Source: Halioglobus maricola
GTDB lineage: Bacteria > Pseudomonadota > Gammaproteobacteria > Pseudomonadales > Halieaceae
DNA: 64,000 nucleotides
Direction: 5' to 3'
NCBI RefSeq assembly: GCF_009388985.1
Contig: NZ_CP036422.1
Span: 3,052,501 to 3,116,500, forward strand
Position numbers and translations under genes: made by a program. Of this stretch, positions 1 to 8,531 are shown one piece after another. Within the stretch, counting starts at the first letter, position 1, and each line of letters opens with the position of its first letter. The notes under the pieces were generated by a model that worked only from the letters and a program-made list of their open reading frames with translations, had not been told where the DNA came from and searched no databases.

Positions 1-1990
1 TGCGCGCTGCGTGCGTGCCGCCACACAATTCCACAGAGAAATTGTCTTCGCCCATCGCCAGCACGCGAACTTCATCGCCATACTTCTCGCCAAACAGCGC
101 CATGGCGCCCGCCTCTACGGCGTCATCCATAGACATCAGGCGTGTACTCACCTCTGTGTTGGCGCGGATCTGGTCGTTAACCATCGTCTCGATCTGCTTG
201 AGCTCGGCCGGCGTTACCGCCTCGAAGTGCGAGAAATCAAAGCGCAGGCGCTCGGAATCCACCAGCGAACCTTTCTGCTGTACATGGTCGCCGAGCACCT
301 TGCGCAGGGCGGCGTGTAACAAATGGGTCGCTGAGTGATTCAAGCGGGTGCGCTGGCGCAAGCTGCCGTCGATCTCGGCAGTCAAGACATCGCCCTTGCT
401 CACAGCACCTTGCAGTACTTTCACATGATGCAAATGTTGATCGGAGGCTTTGCCAGTGGCCGTGACTTCCAGTTTCACGCCGTCAGCGGTGAGGAAACCT
501 GTGTCGCCTACCTGGCCACCTGATTCTCCGTAGAATGGGGTATCGGAGAGCACTACAACGCCCTCCTCGTCGCTGCCCAGGTTATCGACCTCGACACCGT
601 TGTTCAGCAGCGCCGTGACCGTCCCCTCTCCCTGGGTGCTGTCATAGCCAGTAAACTCGGTGCTGCCGTCCAATTTCAACACGTCGTTGTAATCGACCTT
701 GAAACTGCCACCTTCCTGTGACCGCGCACGCTGTGCAGCCATCGCAGCTTCATAGCCAGCGATATCCAGGCCAAGATCACGCTCACGAGCGATATCGTTG
801 GTCAGATCGACCGGGAAACCGTAAGTGTCGTAAAGCTTGAATACGACATCCCCAGGGATCTCGTCGCCCTCGAGGCCGGCGAGCGCTTCCTCGAGGATCT
901 GCATCCCATTGTCCAGAGTCTTGGCGAACTGCTCTTCTTCGGTGAGCAGCGCTTTCTCGATCTGGCCCTGCAGTTTCACCAGTTCGGGGTAGGCATCGCC
1001 CATCTGGTGAGCAAGCGTTGGTACCAGCTTGTAGAAGAAAGGAGCGGCGGCACCCAATTTATTGCCGTGGCGAATGGCACGGCGAATAATGCGCCGCAGC
1101 ACATAGCCGCGCCCCTCATTACCCGGCAACACGCCGTCGGCTATCAGGAAGGCGCAGGAGCGAATGTGGTCGGCGATAACGCGCAGTGACTTGTGCTCCA
1201 AGTCCTTAACACCCAGAACTCTGGCTGCCTCGCCAATCAATGCCTGAAACAGGTCGATCTCGTAATTGCTGTGAACGTTCTGCATCACCGCGGCAATGCG
1301 CTCGAGGCCCATACCCGTATCGACCGAGGGCGCCGGCAGCGGATTCATTTCACCGCTGGCATCGCGGTTAAATTGCATGAACACCAGGTTCCAGATCTCT
1401 ATATAACGATCGAGGTCGTCGTCCGGGCTACCGGGAGGGCCGCCGGGCACGTCTTCGCCGTGGTCGTAGAAAATTTCGGAACAAGGCCCACAAGGGCCGG
1501 TGTCGCCCATTTGCCAGAAATTGTCTTCGTCCAAACGAGAGATACGCTCGCGAGGGAAACCAATTTCGTTCACCCAGATTTCCTCTGCCTCGTCGTCGGA
1601 GGTATGGCAAGTGACCCAGAGTTTTTCCGGAGGCAGGCCCAGGGTCCCGGTCAGAAATTCCCAGGCAAAACGAATCGCTTCGCGCTTGAAGTAGTCACCG
1701 AAGCTGAAGTTACCCAGCATCTCGAAAAAGGTGTGGTGGCGAGCGGTGTAACCGACATTTTCAAGGTCGTTGTGCTTGCCGCCGGCGCGCACACAGCGCT
1801 GGCTGGAAGTCGCGCGAACATAGGAGCGAGGATCCGCGCCAAGGAAGGTATCCTTGAACTGATTCATACCCGCATTTGTAAACAGCAAGGTGGGATCATT
1901 GCCCGGCACCAGGGAGCTGGATCCCACCCGGGTGTGCGCTTGCTGCTCAAAGTAATCCAGAAAAGCTTCGCGTATCTCTACGGTCTTCAT
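1..1990 (-). CDS. alaS: Alanyl-tRNA synthetase, C-terminus beyond window
   Basis: Charges tRNA-Ala with alanine in the cytoplasm and edits mischarged Ser/Gly. The reading frame is open from an ATG at 1988-1990 to the window edge, giving about 663 of the usual ~870 residues. The N-terminus ([16 protein letters not shown]) and the class II core with [18 protein letters not shown] are typical. The editing domain shows HSATH (His552 and His556) and the CGGTH motif (Cys656, His660), which are the zinc/editing residues of the family. The C-terminal oligomerisation domain lies outside the window. The HIT gene is 31 bases upstream on the same strand, so the two may be co-transcribed. Confidence 0.97.
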   Translation of the reverse strand, partial: MKTVEIREAFLDYFEQQAHTRVGSSSLVPGNDPTLLFTNAGMNQFKDTFLGADPRSYVRATSSQRCVRAGGKHNDLENVGYTARHHTFFEMLGNFSFGDYFKREAIRFAWEFLTGTLGLPPEKLWVTCHTSDDEAEEIWVNEIGFPRERISRLDEDNFWQMGDTGPCGPCSEIFYDHGEDVPGGPPGSPDDDLDRYIEIWNLVFMQFNRDASGEMNPLPAPSVDTGMGLERIAAVMQNVHSNYEIDLFQALIGEAARVLGVKDLEHKSLRVIADHIRSCAFLIADGVLPGNEGRGYVLRRIIRRAIRHGNKLGAAAPFFYKLVPTLAHQMGDAYPELVKLQGQIEKALLTEEEQFAKTLDNGMQILEEALAGLEGDEIPGDVVFKLYDTYGFPVDLTNDIARERDLGLDIAGYEAAMAAQRARSQEGGSFKVDYNDVLKLDGSTEFTGYDSTQGEGTVTALLNNGVEVDNLGSDEEGVVVLSDTPFYGESGGQVGDTGFLTADGVKLEVTATGKASDQHLHHVKVLQGAVSKGDVLTAEIDGSLRQRTRLNHSATHLLHAALRKVLGDHVQQKGSLVDSERLRFDFSHFEAVTPAELKQIETMVNDQIRANTEVSTRLMSMDDAVEAGAMALFGEKYGDEVRVLAMGEDNFSVELCGGTHAAR

Positions 1991-2021
1991 AGTGTGTCTC
2001 GGTTGTTTCGTGAGACGGGCC

Positions 2022-2369
2022 TCAGCCCGCCATTTGCCCTTCGGCGAATTCACGCCCGGCGATGATATGCAGGTGCAGGTGGAACACGGTCTGGCCGGCG
2101 CCTTCACCATTGTTGATCAGCAGGCGAAACGCGTCCTGCACGCCCAGTTGCTCCGCGACCTTACCCGCGGCCAACAGCAGATGACCCAACAGCGCCTGGT
2201 CAGCGCCCTCGGCATCTATCAGGCGGGGTATGCCCTTTTTGGGGATAACCAGCACATGCACTGGCGCCTGGGGGGCGATGTCATTGATGGCGATGCAATG
2301 CTCATCCTCGTAGATAAACTCCGAGGGGATTTCGCCGGCAATAATCTTTCCGAAAATGGTCTCAGACAT
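2022..2369 (-). CDS. hinT: HIT-family purine nucleotide hydrolase (HinT-like)
   Basis: Small 115-residue cytoplasmic protein of the histidine triad superfamily, whose HinT branch hydrolyses purine nucleoside phosphoramidates and aminoacyl adenylates. The signature HLHLHI lies near residues 97-102, preceded by the conserved [14 protein letters not shown] stretch. The N-terminus ([21 protein letters not shown]) matches the family and the length is normal. It sits between the Trm112-like gene and alaS on the same strand. HinT acts on aminoacyl-adenylates, so the neighbouring synthetase fits, but a functional link is inference. Confidence 0.93.
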   Translation of the reverse strand: MSETIFGKIIAGEIPSEFIYEDEHCIAINDIAPQAPVHVLVIPKKGIPRLIDAEGADQALLGHLLLAAGKVAEQLGVQDAFRLLINNGEGAGQTVFHLHLHIIAGREFAEGQMAG

Positions 2370-2372
2370 ACC

Positions 2373-2558
2373 TCAACCCAGTTTCTCGTCTGCGGTGAGC
2401 TGGCGCGCTTCAGATTCCAGCATCACCGGGATACCGTCGCGCACTGGGTATGCCAGGCCTGACGCCTTGCAGATCAGTTCATCTTTCTCTGGGTCATGCT
2501 CCAGTGGCGCTTTGCTCACCGGGCACACCAGGATGCTGAGCAGTTTTTTGTCGATCAT
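2373..2558 (-). CDS. Trm112/UPF0434 family protein (YcaR-like)
   Basis: A 61-residue protein beginning [13 protein letters not shown], with the family core [26 protein letters not shown]. Bacterial UPF0434 proteins resemble Trm112, the small zinc-ribbon activator of methyltransferases; their own role is poorly defined. The cysteine pairs of a true zinc ribbon are incomplete here (CPVS rather than CPxC), as in several Pseudomonas homologues. The ATG at 2556-2558 was chosen because the family consensus begins there; a longer in-frame extension upstream looks non-coding. It stops 3 bases before the HIT gene, implying an operon. Confidence 0.85.
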   Translation of the reverse strand: MIDKKLLSILVCPVSKAPLEHDPEKDELICKASGLAYPVRDGIPVMLESEARQLTADEKLG

Positions 2559-2622
2559 TTCGCTCTCGCGGGCTATAAAAAAAGGAGCCGCATTATACGG
2601 GTTTTTGGCGGGCTGGGGCCAG

Positions 2623-3447
2623 CTATTGCGCGGGCATTGCCGGCACCAGCAATTGCGGGTCAACGCGCTGGTCTCGCCAACTCATGCGCCAATCCAGATG
2701 GGGGCCAGTCGCCCGGCCGGTAGCCCCGACTTCGCCCAGCAGATCACCGGTCTTAAGCTCCTGCCCCACCGTCACATGGAGCTTGCTCATATGCAGGAAA
2801 GACGACGACAAACCATAGCCATGGTCGAGAATAACCGTACCGCCAGAGTAAAACAGATCGTCCTCTGCCAGCGTCACCACACCGGCAGTCGGCGCGTAGA
2901 CCGGTGTGCCTGTGGGCACCGCGACATCCACCCCGTAGTGAGGATTGCCGGGAGTACCGTTATAGACGCGCTGACTGCCATACACACCCGAAATACGTCC
3001 TGTGGCCGGCCATTCAAAGCCCGCGAGAGCGCCAAGCAGCAGATCCTCCCGCTCCAGCCGCTGCCCTTTGGCCTCGCGCACAAGGGCCCGCTCACGGCGG
3101 ATTCGCTCAAGATGCTCCTCCGAGGGTGTCACGGTTTTCTGGGGTACGCCCTCCACCCTGGAGATACGGTACTCCCTGGAGGCAATAGCCAGAGTCTCAG
3201 TACAAGCAGACTCGCCCTCGACCACAAGCTCTGCCGTCGCGGCATTATTACGGCCGAAACCGGCGAAAAATGTGCCATCAGCCAGCACAGTCAAGGGCTT
3301 GCCATCGAGTGTCACGGCGCTACCGGGCGCAACCTCGCCGTAAACCAGCCCCCCCTGCATCAGCTGCCCCTCAATGTCGGGGCAGGCTGCATGGGCGGTC
3401 ATGGCAGTGGAAAACAACAGGGTGACGGCAACGATTCGGGAAAACAC
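2623..3447 (-). CDS. Secreted M23 (LytM-type) metallopeptidase
   Basis: A 274-residue exported protein with signal peptide cut after about residue 20 (TAMTAHA/AC), a beta-rich N-terminal part with two cysteines, a basic helical linker (residues 105-135) and a C-terminal M23 domain (about 145-270). M23 enzymes cut peptidoglycan cross-bridges in the periplasm, or act as amidase activators when degenerate. The HxxxD motif is present (HYGVD, His170/Asp174), as is GPHLD (His250/Asp252). The usual motif is HxH, so the third zinc ligand is Asp instead of His. The start is a GTG (3445-3447) with a weak GAGG upstream. It diverges from greB. Confidence 0.88.
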   Translation of the reverse strand: MFSRIVAVTLLFSTAMTAHAACPDIEGQLMQGGLVYGEVAPGSAVTLDGKPLTVLADGTFFAGFGRNNAATAELVVEGESACTETLAIASREYRISRVEGVPQKTVTPSEEHLERIRRERALVREAKGQRLEREDLLLGALAGFEWPATGRISGVYGSQRVYNGTPGNPHYGVDVAVPTGTPVYAPTAGVVTLAEDDLFYSGGTVILDHGYGLSSSFLHMSKLHVTVGQELKTGDLLGEVGATGRATGPHLDWRMSWRDQRVDPQLLVPAMPAQ

Positions 3448-3504
3448 GGCGCTAAAGACCTCGCAAATATAGATCTATCCATTTAACCACAACAGCAGGC
3501 ATGG

Positions 3505-3525
3505 AAAAGGGGTCAGACCCCTTTT
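3505..3525. repeat. Perfect palindrome upstream of greB
   Basis: Arms AAAAGGGGTC and GACCCCTTTT are separated by one A. It lies between the divergent M23 gene and greB, 11 bases before the greB ATG, so it could mask or shape the greB leader or act as an operator. Closely similar GGGGTC/GACCCC palindromes recur between genes in many bacterial genomes, so this may be a dispersed repeat; that is recollection, not tested here. Confidence 0.75.
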
Positions 3526-3536
3526 ATGATGGCGCG

Positions 3537-4034
3537 ATGGGAAGATACAGACCACCGCGTAAGCGCGGCTCGAAATACATCACACCGGAAGGCGAGGCCA
3601 CACTGCGCGAAGAGGTGCACCAGTTGTGGAAAGTGGAACGACCTCAGGTGACCAATGCCGTGCATGAGGCGGCGAAAAATGGTGACCGCTCGGAGAATGG
3701 TGATTACATCTACGGCAAGCGGCGCCTGCGCGAAATCGACTCCCGGGTACGCTTTCTCAATAAGCGCCTCGACGAACTGGAAGTTGTCGAACGCCCGCCT
3801 GCTGACACCAGCAAGGTGCGTTTTGGCGCCTGGGTTACCCTTGAGGACGAGGCAGGCGTTGAGAATCGCTGGCGCATCGTCGGGCCCGACGAATTTGACC
3901 TGAAGGCGAATAAACTGAGCATGGACTCGCCGATGGCGCGCGCCATGCTCGGCAAAGGGCTCGACGACGAGGTCATCGTCCATAGCCCCTCCGGCGAGCA
4001 GCTCTACTACGTCACCGGCATCGACTATGCCTGA
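3537..4034 (+). CDS. greB: Transcription elongation factor GreB
   Basis: A 165-residue cytoplasmic factor that rescues backtracked RNA polymerase by stimulating cleavage of the nascent transcript. It starts MGRYRPPRKRGSKYITPEG, a GreB hallmark. The N-terminal coiled coil carries the acidic tip (NGDRSENGDYIYGKRRLREIDSR, about residues 50-72), and the C-terminal FKBP-like domain covers about 85-165. An upstream in-frame ATG at 3501 would translate through the palindrome and add 12 atypical residues, so the ATG at 3537 is preferred. The stop overlaps the start of the following MFS gene by 8 bases. Confidence 0.95.
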   Translation: MGRYRPPRKRGSKYITPEGEATLREEVHQLWKVERPQVTNAVHEAAKNGDRSENGDYIYGKRRLREIDSRVRFLNKRLDELEVVERPPADTSKVRFGAWVTLEDEAGVENRWRIVGPDEFDLKANKLSMDSPMARAMLGKGLDDEVIVHSPSGEQLYYVTGIDYA

Positions 4035-5346
4035 AGCTCGCTCGTCGCAGGCGAACTACGCGCTGTTCGTCCTGCTGTTGGCGTATATTCTGTCTTTTAT
4101 CGACCGCAATGTGATGGCGGTGCTCATCGGGCCTATCCGTGCCGAGTTCGATATTTCTGACTTCCAGTACAGTCTGCTGCATGGTTTCGCTTTCTCCATG
4201 TTCTATATCGCCCTCGGTCTGCCCATCGCGCGCTGGGCAGACCGCGGCAATCGCAAACTCATCATCACTGTCGGAGTATTTCTGTGGAGCATCATGACCT
4301 GCCTGTGCGGTCTGGCTAAAAGCTTCACAACACTCTTTCTTGCGCGCGTGGGTGTGGGTGTCGGAGAAGCGGCACTCTCGCCCCCGGCGTATTCGTTGCT
4401 GGCAGACTTCTTCACTGCTGAGAACCTGCCGCGGGCGACGGCCATTTTCACCCTTGGCATCACTCTGGGCGGCGGTCTCGCCTACATTATTGGCGGTGCC
4501 ATTTACCAGCATTTTGAAACAACAGGCGCGGTTCTTCCCGGGATAGGAGAGGTCAGTGCCTGGCAGATGACCTTTATCGCGGTCGGCCTGCCGGGGCTAC
4601 TTATCGTCGCTCTGCTCTCATTCATGCAAGAGCCATCTCGTGATGGCGCTGCTACGAAAGAAGCCGCGGCGCCCGCTTCAATCGCCGACCTGACTGACCA
4701 AATCAAACAACACCGCCGCGCCTACATCGGGCTTATCGGTTCCATGTCACTACTGGCCGTATTGGGCTACGGCACCATGGCGTGGTATCCGGAATACCTG
4801 ATGCGCAGCTTCGGTATGGAGCGAGCGGCAGCCGGCGGACAATTCGGCATTATCTTTCTCATTGCCGGTAGCCTTGGTGCGCTGGCAGGCGGCTGGAGCG
4901 TGCAACCCCTCGCCCGCAGGGGCTACCGCGATGCGCCGATGCGCGTGATCTTTGCCTGCGCCCTGCTATGGCTTGTGCCTGCCGCGCTGGGCCCACTGGC
5001 CCCTGACGAGAGCCTGGCGGTGTTGGCTGGGTGGCCCATCGTATTCTTCCTTAACGCCTATTTTGGCGTCGGCATTGCCGCTATTCAACTGATCACGCCG
5101 AATCGAATGCGGGCCCAGGTATCTGCCCTGATGCTTTTCTCCACCAATCTGTTCGGTCTCGCCTTTGGGCCCACTGCCGTTGCCCTGCTCACCGACTTTC
5201 TTTTCAGCGACGATCAGATGTTGCGTTACTCGCTGTTATTACTGCCTTTGATTGTCTGTCCGTTGTCAGCATTACTCGCCTGGCAAGGCTTTGCAGGCTA
5301 TCGCAATGCGGTTAAAGTCAGCGGTCAGATGACAGACTCTCACTAA
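4027..5346 (+). CDS. MFS transporter (spinster-like)
   Basis: A 439-residue inner-membrane carrier of the major facilitator superfamily with about 12 membrane helices. The first reads YALFVLLLAYILSFIDRNVM, a pattern typical of the spinster/hexuronate-like MFS branch. The loop 2-3 motif is recognisable (GLPIARWADRGNRK, about residues 67-80), and a central cytoplasmic loop falls around 205-235. The substrate cannot be told from sequence. It overlaps greB by 8 bases and ends 2 bases before the putative metallopeptidase lipoprotein, so all are probably translated from one message. Confidence 0.9.
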   Translation: MPEARSSQANYALFVLLLAYILSFIDRNVMAVLIGPIRAEFDISDFQYSLLHGFAFSMFYIALGLPIARWADRGNRKLIITVGVFLWSIMTCLCGLAKSFTTLFLARVGVGVGEAALSPPAYSLLADFFTAENLPRATAIFTLGITLGGGLAYIIGGAIYQHFETTGAVLPGIGEVSAWQMTFIAVGLPGLLIVALLSFMQEPSRDGAATKEAAAPASIADLTDQIKQHRRAYIGLIGSMSLLAVLGYGTMAWYPEYLMRSFGMERAAAGGQFGIIFLIAGSLGALAGGWSVQPLARRGYRDAPMRVIFACALLWLVPAALGPLAPDESLAVLAGWPIVFFLNAYFGVGIAAIQLITPNRMRAQVSALMLFSTNLFGLAFGPTAVALLTDFLFSDDQMLRYSLLLLPLIVCPLSALLAWQGFAGYRNAVKVSGQMTDSH

Positions 5347-5348
5347 CA

Positions 5349-7286
5349 ATGCCGAGCCAACAAACATCCATAAAGAACCGCCTGCGGCCCCTTGCGGCAC
5401 TTGCCGGCTGCCTGCTACTACTCAGCGGGTGCAAGATTTTGATTCAGGTGCCACCGGGCGCCCGTGTCGTATCGGATAACGTCGAGTGCACTGCTGGGGC
5501 CATTTGTGAAGTCGACGTCACCACCACGAGCTTCAGTGAGGCCTTCACCGTCGAACCAGAGCCCGGCTACCAGTTCGCTGGCTGGCGGAAAGCCGGGCGT
5601 CATCTCTGTGGCGGCAGCACCGCCGCTTGCGCCATCGACACCTCCGGCTTTGTGGGTCAGCCTGCTTTGCTGGCTTTTTTAGACAATGATGAAATCTTTT
5701 ATCTGGCGCCCAGGATTGTCCCGGCCAATCCCTCTGTATCCGGCAAACTCACCTACGACCGGGTACCCCAGTTAAGCAATGGTCGCGGGCTCGATTACAA
5801 CAACATCACGAGGATGCCAATCCGCGGGGCAACGGTGCAATTGCTGCGGGGATTCGACGAACAGATTCTGCAAGAAACGCGTTCCGACGCGGACGGCGCC
5901 TATGCATTTACCGCAGACAGCTCCGACGAAGTGTTTGTCCGCGTTAGGGCAGAACTCCTTCGGCAGGGCACACCCGAGTGGGACCTTTCGGTACGCGACA
6001 ATACGCAAGGCGGCGCTCTATATGTCCTGGATGGCGCGCAGGCCACAATAGATGATGCCGCACAACGCAACCTGCACGCGCCCTCTGGCTGGGGTGGCAG
6101 CCGATATACCAGCGAGCGTAGGGCGGCGCCCTTTGCCCTGCTGGACACAATGTATGGCGCCCAAATGCGGCTGGTCGAAATCGATATCGATATCAACCTG
6201 CCGCCACTCAAAGTGTTCTGGAGTGAGAACAACAGCACCGCTGCTGGCAACCTTGCTGACGGCGACATCGCCACCAGTTTCTACTTTCGCGAGGCCAATG
6301 AATCAGCGCTGTACGTGCTGGGAAAACAGGATAACGATACCGACGAGTACGACGTCCACATCGTTGTTCACGAGTGGATACACTATCTCGAAGATCGGAT
6401 TTCGCGGTCGGACTCCCGCGGTGGCCCTCATGCGGAAGGCGACATTCTGGATATACGGCTAGCGTTCAGCGAAGGTCTGGGCAACGGACTGGCCGCAGTG
6501 CTGCTGGACAACCCGTGGTACGTCGATACCAACGGTCCGGGGCAGCAGGGATCCTTCAGCTTTTCAATGGAGTCTGCAGCGCGTTTCAATCCTGGCTGGT
6601 TCAGCGAGACCAGTGTGCAGGCGCTGATCTACGACCTATATGATTCGAATAATGACGGTGCCGACACACTGGCTCTCGGCCTGCGTCCGATTTACCACGC
6701 ACTGACCGGCGCCCACAAAACAACGCCGGCCCTGACCAGCGTGTTCAGCTTCTTTGACGCTCTGTTACAGAATTCGCCGGAGTTGGCAGGCCCGGTCTCC
6801 AATATGCTGGAAGCAGAACGCATCACCGGCGACCTCATTGATGCCTATGGTAGCCGTGAGCAATACCGCCCCAGCGGCGATCGGAACGGCACCAGATCGA
6901 CACTGCCCGTTTATCGCGATCTCTCGGTCAACGGCGGCGCGGTTGAAGTCTGCAGCCAGACCCATCTGGACCCGTTCGACGAGGGCAACAAGCTGGGCGT
7001 GGGTACTCTGGTGAGTTTCAACGTGCCCACTGCGGGAAGTTATGAGGTAAGTGTCGAGCGAACTTCCGGCCAGCTCGGCAGCGACCCCGACTTTGCCGTC
7101 TACGCCAATGGCCAGACCGTCATTTCGGGGCTCACGATCGCTGGAGATAGCGAATCAATGCAAGGCCGTTTGAACGTCGGCCCACATGTCCTGGACGTCT
7201 TCGGCTACTACAACACCCGGGAGCCCGGCACGAATAATGCCGGAGACGCCTGCTACAGCGTTACAATTGAGTCTTCGGGTTCATAA
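5349..7286 (+). CDS. Putative HExxH metallopeptidase lipoprotein
   Basis: A 645-residue lipoprotein of no family I can name. The signal peptide ends in the lipobox LSGC (Cys28), so it should be anchored in the envelope. A segment with GYQFAGW and paired cysteines (about 70-100) resembles divergent InlB B-repeats. A carboxypeptidase-regulatory-like beta domain follows (about 125-205). The middle carries VHEWIHYLE (His341, Glu342, His345) and, 30 residues on, FSEG (Glu375), the arrangement of a gluzincin zinc site with its third ligand. The C-terminus (about 560-645) resembles a pre-peptidase beta-sandwich with two cysteines. The peptidase assignment is inference from the motif. It is coupled to the upstream MFS gene (2-base gap). 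Confidence 0.72.
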   Translation: MPSQQTSIKNRLRPLAALAGCLLLLSGCKILIQVPPGARVVSDNVECTAGAICEVDVTTTSFSEAFTVEPEPGYQFAGWRKAGRHLCGGSTAACAIDTSGFVGQPALLAFLDNDEIFYLAPRIVPANPSVSGKLTYDRVPQLSNGRGLDYNNITRMPIRGATVQLLRGFDEQILQETRSDADGAYAFTADSSDEVFVRVRAELLRQGTPEWDLSVRDNTQGGALYVLDGAQATIDDAAQRNLHAPSGWGGSRYTSERRAAPFALLDTMYGAQMRLVEIDIDINLPPLKVFWSENNSTAAGNLADGDIATSFYFREANESALYVLGKQDNDTDEYDVHIVVHEWIHYLEDRISRSDSRGGPHAEGDILDIRLAFSEGLGNGLAAVLLDNPWYVDTNGPGQQGSFSFSMESAARFNPGWFSETSVQALIYDLYDSNNDGADTLALGLRPIYHALTGAHKTTPALTSVFSFFDALLQNSPELAGPVSNMLEAERITGDLIDAYGSREQYRPSGDRNGTRSTLPVYRDLSVNGGAVEVCSQTHLDPFDEGNKLGVGTLVSFNVPTAGSYEVSVERTSGQLGSDPDFAVYANGQTVISGLTIAGDSESMQGRLNVGPHVLDVFGYYNTREPGTNNAGDACYSVTIESSGS

Positions 7287-7297
7287 GGAATCAGCCA

Positions 7298-7801
7298 ATG
7301 AATATTTTCAGCCGAATTGTTTTCTTTTCGCTAGCTTCGCTGACATTAATGGCCTGCACAGAGCAAAAATCACTCGAAGTAGCAGCCTCAGAGCCTTCCG
7401 CCTACCGCAAACCCAGCGCCCCCACAGAACTGCTCACCGAGGGAACACAGAGGTCAGAAATAAGGAGTGAAATCGTGATACCGATTACGCTGAGGACACG
7501 GACTGGACACCAGCTCACAGTGGAACTACAGCCCGATGAAGGCCTCAACCTGGTGTCCCCTACCGGCCCGGTACAACTCACACCGGATGAAAATGGCAGA
7601 GTGAATCTGGAGGCAATTGTTCGAACTCCGGTGCAAGGCCGTCATTACCTCGGGATATCTACATCCTCAGGCGCCGGCATGTCGCGCAGCTTCTCGATCG
7701 CGGTGCAGGTAGGAACCCAGGCCATACAACCCAAAGTCGACCGCGATGAACCAGGCAGCGAAAACATCAGGCGCATGCCGGCTGAGGAATCAACGCGCTG
7801 A
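7298..7801 (+). CDS. Small lipoprotein of unknown function
   Basis: A 167-residue predicted lipoprotein with lipobox LMAC (Cys20) after a short hydrophobic signal. The mature part is beta-rich (residues about 60-140) with a low-complexity charged tail. It matches no family I recognise. An AAGGA ribosome site lies 8 bases before the ATG, and the gene begins 11 bases after the putative metallopeptidase stop, so it is most likely the last gene of the greB/MFS/lipoprotein transcript. It may partner the upstream lipoprotein; that is inference from position only. It converges on the uracil-DNA glycosylase gene. Confidence 0.75.
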   Translation: MNIFSRIVFFSLASLTLMACTEQKSLEVAASEPSAYRKPSAPTELLTEGTQRSEIRSEIVIPITLRTRTGHQLTVELQPDEGLNLVSPTGPVQLTPDENGRVNLEAIVRTPVQGRHYLGISTSSGAGMSRSFSIAVQVGTQAIQPKVDRDEPGSENIRRMPAEESTR

Positions 7802-7818
7802 GCACAGCAGCTCAGGGC

Positions 7819-8403
7819 TCACAGCAATGCCGCCACCCGCTCGCGCATGGCGGGTACCACTTCGTCCTCGAACCAGGGGTTACGCCTTAGCCACAGTGTG
7901 TTTCTTGGCGAAGGATGCGGAGTCGGAATAAACCGTGGGCCAAACTCCTGCCAGCGGTGCACGCGCGCCGTTAAGGTCTCTCGGCTGTTGCCCAGATAGC
8001 GCACCTGGGCATAGCGACCAATCAGTAAAACCAGCTCTATCTCCGGCATCGCGGCGAGCACGCGCTCGTGCCACAAATCAGCGCATTCCGGCCGCGGCGG
8101 CAAATCGCCTGACTTGCCCTTACCCGGGTAGCAGAAGCCCATCGGCACAATGGCGATTTTGCCCTCGTCGTAAAATGTATCGTGATCGAGAGCAAGCCAA
8201 TCGCGCAAGCGATCCCCCGATGGGTCATTCCATGGAATCCCGGTTTGATGCACGCGGGTACCCGGTGCCTGGCCCACGATGAGCACCTTTGCGGAGGTGC
8301 TTGCACGCACCACGGGGTTGGGCCCTAACGGGAGATCGTCCTCACAATGCCTACAGGCGCGAATCTCCGCCAGTAGGTCGACCAGTTCCAGCGCTTTAGG
8401 CAC
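7819..8403 (-). CDS. Uracil-DNA glycosylase family protein
   Basis: A 194-residue protein of the COG1573 branch of the uracil-DNA glycosylase superfamily, which removes uracil or related lesions from DNA in base excision repair. The water-activating motif GQAPG is at residues 44-48 and the DNA-intercalating loop motif HPSPRN begins at His163. Four cysteines (Cys17, Cys20, Cys91, Cys107) are spaced as in family 4/5 enzymes that hold a 4Fe-4S cluster, so a cluster is likely. The length is normal for this branch. It stands alone, converging on the lipoprotein gene and diverging from gcvP. Confidence 0.88.
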   Translation of the reverse strand: MPKALELVDLLAEIRACRHCEDDLPLGPNPVVRASTSAKVLIVGQAPGTRVHQTGIPWNDPSGDRLRDWLALDHDTFYDEGKIAIVPMGFCYPGKGKSGDLPPRPECADLWHERVLAAMPEIELVLLIGRYAQVRYLGNSRETLTARVHRWQEFGPRFIPTPHPSPRNTLWLRRNPWFEDEVVPAMRERVAALL

Positions 8404-8531
8404 CGAAACTGTCCAGCTCTGGAAGGCTCAAAAAATAGCCAGCTTTATTGCCGCCGGTTGGCCCTGCTGGTACCATCGCGCCCTTCACGAACACCCTCAG
8501 TTTTACCTGTATTTTTTTAGCCGGAGCACCT

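Noticed and set aside
1193..2065. 290-codon open frame on the plus strand
   Set aside because: Antisense to alaS, whose minus-strand frame has clear synthetase motifs; high GC removes stops from the other strand.
2356..3486. 376-codon open frame on the plus strand
   Set aside because: Antisense shadow of the Trm112-like and M23 genes with no family-like sequence or ribosome site.
3501..3536. Upstream ATG as greB start
   Set aside because: It would translate the palindrome and add 12 residues not found in GreB.
8404..8531. Glycine riboswitch upstream of gcvP
   Set aside because: The 128-base leader shows no recognisable aptamer core or paired domains.
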